NCBI RefSeq assembly: GCF_009711125.1
Contig: NZ_WMIB01000019.1
Coordinates: 1 to 64,000, forward strand
Direction: 5' to 3'
DNA length: 64,000 nucleotides
Source of the DNA: Metabacillus mangrovi
GTDB lineage: Bacteria; Bacillota; Bacilli; Bacillales; Bacillaceae
Within the stretch, counting starts at the first letter, position 1, and every line of letters begins with the position of its first letter. Made by a program: the position numbers and the translations under genes. The notes below the pieces were generated by a model. That model did not search any database, was not told where the DNA came from, and saw only the letters and a program-made list of their open reading frames with translations. Shown here one piece after another: positions 61,223 through 64,000 of this stretch.

Positions 61223-61744
61223 TTATTCAGCTGTCACATACTGAGCCAGCCGCTCCGCACTTTCCTGAACCTGCTCAGGCGACATCGTCCGCACTCCCTG
61301 CTCCAAAAAGGCGGGGATGATCTTCATCCCTGTCAGGTTCGACATCGCTTCAAACGGCTTGAGCAGCTCGTTCATGCTGTACTTGTTGTAGCCGCCTGCC
61401 TGGTAAGCTTCTTTCGGGCCGCCGGTAGAGACAGCCAGCCCGAACTGTTTGCCATGAAGCTTCGTTCCCTGTGCACCGTATGCCCAGCCGTAGGTCAACA
61501 CAACATCCTGCCATTCTTTCAAAATCGCCGGGCTGCTGTACCAGTAGAACGGGAATTGGAAAATGATCCGGTCATGGCTCAGCAACAGTTCCTGTTCTTC
61601 TTGCACATCAATTTTAAAATTTGGATAGGCTTCATATAAGTCGTGGACGGTGATGTTGTTTTCCTGGCGGAGTCTTTCAGTCCACGCTTTATTAATAGTG
61701 GAATCTTTCATATTTGGATGGGCTGTTAGTACAAGTGTTTTCAA
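61223..61744 (-). CDS. NAD(P)H-dependent flavin oxidoreductase (KefF/MdaB-like)
   Basis: TTG at 61744 (GGGAGGAAC 7 bases upstream) gives 173 residues. Flavodoxin-like fold: KTLVLTAHPNMKDSTINKAW, FQFPFYWYSSPAILKEWQD, WAYGAQGTKLHGKQFGLAVS and STGGPKEAYQAGG. It reduces quinones or similar electrophiles with FMN. It lies 54 bases downstream of a MarR gene with its own copy of the MarR operator, so it is likely the target. Confidence 0.9.
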   Translation of the reverse strand: MKTLVLTAHPNMKDSTINKAWTERLRQENNITVHDLYEAYPNFKIDVQEEQELLLSHDRIIFQFPFYWYSSPAILKEWQDVVLTYGWAYGAQGTKLHGKQFGLAVSTGGPKEAYQAGGYNKYSMNELLKPFEAMSNLTGMKIIPAFLEQGVRTMSPEQVQESAERLAQYVTAE

Positions 61745-61763
61745 TGTGTGTTCCTCCCGATTA

Positions 61764-61785
61764 TTCATTTGTATATGCAAATGAA
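61764..61785. promoter_or_regulatory. MarR operator upstream of the oxidoreductase
   Basis: TTCATTTG-TATATG-CAAATGAA, a perfect 8-bp inverted repeat. The same sequence, with small changes, lies upstream of the marR gene. Confidence 0.75.
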
Positions 61786-61798
61786 AGAGTAAAAAAAT

Positions 61799-62233
61799 TT
61801 ACTTTCCCTCTTCAATCTTTAAGCTGGATTCATGCAGCATCCTGCTTAAATCGAGGCTGAATTCTTTTCCTAGGACATCCGAATACGACCTAAACAGCTC
61901 TTTCAATGACATCCTGAACTGCTGGTAAATGGCTTCCCCTTCATCTGTAAGCGAGATCAAAGACTGCTTGCCTTCCATCCTTCTAGTAACTAGTTTCTGT
62001 TTTTCCAGCTTATCAATAAACCGCGTGCTCGTCGAAGGCGCGATGGACAGCTTCTGGCATAGCTCTTTTTGAGTGATTCCCGGATGGAATTTAACCGTCA
62101 TGATCATATACAGATAAGAAGGCGCCAGATCACCGAAATCGAAAATCTCCTCAGCAAGCTTATTCATGTTCCTCGCAAACCGGCTCGCTGTAAAGTACAA
62201 ACAGTAAATCAGTACCTCTTCCTCTTGATTCAT
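61799..62233 (-). CDS. MarR family transcriptional regulator
   Basis: ATG at 62233 gives 144 residues (an ATG 5 codons earlier overlaps the ribosome site). Winged HTH: GITQKELCQKLSIAPSTSTR, FIDKLEKQKLVTRRMEGKQS and LISLTDEGEAIYQ. It most likely represses itself and the oxidoreductase through the TTCATTTG-n6-CAAATKAR sites on both sides. Confidence 0.93.
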   Translation of the reverse strand: MNQEEEVLIYCLYFTASRFARNMNKLAEEIFDFGDLAPSYLYMIMTVKFHPGITQKELCQKLSIAPSTSTRFIDKLEKQKLVTRRMEGKQSLISLTDEGEAIYQQFRMSLKELFRSYSDVLGKEFSLDLSRMLHESSLKIEEGK

Positions 62234-62248
62234 CTCATCAAACCTCAT

Positions 62249-62270
62249 TTCATTTGCATATACAAATTAG
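62249..62270. promoter_or_regulatory. MarR operator upstream of the marR gene
   Basis: TTCATTTG-CATATA-CAAATTAG, 22 bases, matching the operator at 61764-61785 in arm sequence and spacing. Confidence 0.7.
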
Positions 62271-62342
62271 CACGTGGGGATTGAAAAGTCAATGGTGCCA
62301 ACCGGGAATTTTTGTTAATCTGTAGGCAGGAGGTGGGTTGGA

Positions 62343-62534
62343 GTGAGAACATCTACTATTTTATTTGCGATTCTGTTTGTGATGCATAATGTTACTGTAC
62401 TCAATATCCTTATTTTTAAAGTCGACTGGATGCTCGTCTTTTACCTGTCCAACATCCTTTTCCTGATTGGTGCCTTTTATTATGGAATTGAAGCGCGGGT
62501 TTATCGTGAGCGAAAGAGAAAAGGGTCTAGTTGA
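62343..62534 (+). CDS. Small two-helix membrane protein
   Basis: 63 residues from GTG with AGGAGGTG about 8 bases upstream. Segments ILFAILFVMHNVTVLNILIF and MLVFYLSNILFLIGAFYYGI, then a strongly basic tail (RVYRERKRKGSS). No family recognised. Confidence 0.6.
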   Translation: MRTSTILFAILFVMHNVTVLNILIFKVDWMLVFYLSNILFLIGAFYYGIEARVYRERKRKGSS

Positions 62535-62560
62535 ACCAGTGCAAGCAGCAAAACACTCCT

Positions 62561-62598
62561 AAAAAAAACCAGCCGCGTTTTTAACGCAGCTGGCTTTC
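62561..62598. terminator. Bidirectional terminator
   Basis: CCAGCCGCGTT and AACGCAGCTGG form an 11-bp stem (one mismatch), with an A run before and T's after. It ends both the small membrane-protein gene and the yfhO gene. Confidence 0.85.
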
Positions 62599-62600
62599 GG

Positions 62601-64000
62601 TTAATCTTTTCTTCTTTTGCTTCGGAAAAGGGCAAAGATTGTGATGAACAGCGCTGTAATTGAGACCATTAAGCTCTCTTTCAGCAAAGGAGTTGTATAA
62701 ACAAACTCAATCTTATACGTTCCTTTTTTTAATGGAGTGCCTGCAAATACTTGGTTGACTGTATAAGTCTCAGCCTCTTCCCCGTTCACAAATGTTTTCC
62801 AGCCTCTGCTGTAAGGAATGGATGCCGTAAGCATTCCATCCTCGGTTACTTTAATTTCTCCACTAACCTTGTTTTTATCATACTGAATGTTGGTGAGAGA
62901 CTGCTTCTGTAACTGCTTGACTCTCTCTGTGTCCATCTTTTGATGATAAATTTTTATGGAAGAAACCTGGTACTCCCCTGGACTGAGTTTGATCGTTACA
63001 GAATCTTTATTAAATGAGGGGCTAAGATTGAACACGAAACCTTTTGCAGGATAGGCATATTTATCTTTAACAGGAACCTTTTGTGTACGGATTCCTTCCA
63101 CTTCCATGTCAAAGCGATTTCCCTGTGCACTCTTTAAATCCGCTTCAATTAAGACCTGTCCATCTTGGCGCTTTTCAATTGGAATTGTTACAGTTCCATT
63201 TTCATGAACCTTCCAGACATCCCCGTTTTGCTCAACATTCTCGGCAATGAGCTGTTCCGGTCGATCAATTCGTTCTGAATTAAGGTCACTAACGTTGTAT
63301 TTCTCCCAATCCAAAACTTTGACCGGCTTATCTGTATAGACGGCTTGCAGAAGCAGCTCATCCCGGTCTATGAAGGAGAGATCTTCCACATCTTCTTTAC
63401 TCGCATATTCCGTCTGCATAAAGGCAATTGGAAGAGCATACAAGTTCTCATACACTTTAAGTGTTTCATTTTGATTGATCATTTTGGCGCCGGCTATTGG
63501 AGCATCGGCATTTCGGGGAACGATATGATACTTGATCCCCATGTAGCTTTCTAAATAGAAGCGATTATTAAAGTGATTGAACTTGTTAATGGAATCCCGA
63601 TCAAACAAAACATTATGATGCTGCTTCAAGAAATATTGAAGTTTACCGTTAAGGAGACTGCTGTACGTGCCTGCACCGTGATAATCTTGATACATCGGAG
63701 CATTATGATAGTTATTCCCATCGTTTATGATTCGGTAAAAGCCTGAGTCGCTAGTTTGAATAGAGCGAATCATATCAAGCTCTGCTTTGTTTTCCAGTCC
63801 GGGTCTGCTTAGAACACTGCTGTCAATCCTATCCTGTCCATAAAAGGAACCAAGGGATTTCTTAGAAAAGTAAGCTTGCGTTCCGAACGTATTTACAGCC
63901 AAAATGGCTGTAATTAATAGATAGAAAGCTTTTTTTCCTAGTTTGCCTGCAAGCAGCAGTACGATAAAACATAGAACAGTCAGACAAAAGGCTAACCATT
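62601..64000 (-). CDS. yfhO: YfhO family membrane protein, 3' part (continues beyond window)
   Basis: The frame is open from the stop at 62601 to the window edge, with no real start inside (the upstream codons read WLAFCLTVLCFIVLLLAGKL, a membrane helix), so only the C-terminal 466 or so residues are seen. A large extracytoplasmic domain with LSFIDRDELL and IPYSRGWKTFVNGEEAETYT is followed by a final helix (LMVSITALFITIFALFRS). YfhO proteins are polytopic, GT-C-like, and needed for glycosylation of lipoteichoic acid in B. subtilis. Confidence 0.88.
   Translation of the reverse strand, partial: WLAFCLTVLCFIVLLLAGKLGKKAFYLLITAILAVNTFGTQAYFSKKSLGSFYGQDRIDSSVLSRPGLENKAELDMIRSIQTSDSGFYRIINDGNNYHNAPMYQDYHGAGTYSSLLNGKLQYFLKQHHNVLFDRDSINKFNHFNNRFYLESYMGIKYHIVPRNADAPIAGAKMINQNETLKVYENLYALPIAFMQTEYASKEDVEDLSFIDRDELLLQAVYTDKPVKVLDWEKYNVSDLNSERIDRPEQLIAENVEQNGDVWKVHENGTVTIPIEKRQDGQVLIEADLKSAQGNRFDMEVEGIRTQKVPVKDKYAYPAKGFVFNLSPSFNKDSVTIKLSPGEYQVSSIKIYHQKMDTERVKQLQKQSLTNIQYDKNKVSGEIKVTEDGMLTASIPYSRGWKTFVNGEEAETYTVNQVFAGTPLKKGTYKIEFVYTTPLLKESLMVSITALFITIFALFRSKRRKD

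Overview
The window looks like a chromosomal segment of a spore-forming member of the Bacillaceae (Bacillus sensu lato). The reasons are strong AGGAGG-type ribosome binding sites, frequent TTG and GTG starts, a SAM-I riboswitch, CcpA cre sites, a PdaA spore-cortex deacetylase, a YfhO protein, and a linked yfjP-yfjO(rlmD)...pdaA arrangement like that of B. subtilis. No rRNA, tRNA, CRISPR array or complete insertion sequence was found.

Layout. 1-470: a 254-bp tandem duplication of the 3' end of an Rpn-type (PD-(D/E)XK) transposase-like gene. 666-2173: a GNAT and small membrane proteins. 2310-8010: a two-component system, two CPBP-type membrane proteases (the first unusually GC-rich) and a DUF418 membrane protein. 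8190-11495: an esterase, a HEAT-repeat protein and a phosphotransferase. 11615-16863: a MacAB/YknXYZ-like efflux operon carrying its own two-component system, preceded by three TTCATAA direct repeats. 16919-28364: household genes (polysaccharide deacetylase, gamma carbonic anhydrase, DUF1456, YgjP-like metallopeptidase, SAM-riboswitch-controlled M14 carboxypeptidase, DinB, RluF, methionine aminopeptidase, Gfo/Idh/MocA oxidoreductase, Dus). 28535-37760: small accessory genes, including a duplicated [exported Ig-like gene + YciI gene] unit of which one Ig-like copy has been reduced to its 3' tail. 37812-39149: a GH91 difructose-anhydride enzyme with a catabolite-controlled promoter.

39340-44736 is the most interesting part. 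It is an AT-rich three-gene island (OLD-family ATPase/TOPRIM nuclease, UvrD-like helicase, DUF6037 protein) resembling the Gabija anti-phage system. It sits exactly at the 3' end of an rlmD gene, and a decayed second copy of the rlmD 3' end lies at its far side. This looks like the footprint of a small integrative element that uses the rlmD 3' end as its attachment site.

44722-56567: rlmD-alkA, a HAD phosphatase, small proteins, a LysE exporter with a divergent XRE-cupin regulator, a serine hydrolase/HxlR/VOC group, GyrI-like, VOC and GNAT genes, and pdaA. Three kinds of intergenic repeat are scattered here: a roughly 155-bp element also found at 26.2 kb, arrays with a 20-bp period, and a hairpin-forming family. 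56619-60049: a cre-controlled sugar ABC importer with no ATPase of its own. 60108-64000: a 28-residue peptide gene, an excisionase-like HTH, a NUDIX hydrolase, a MarR/NAD(P)H-oxidoreductase pair with matching operators, and the 3' part of a yfhO gene running off the window.

All functional calls come from reading motifs and remembered family features; no database search was run.
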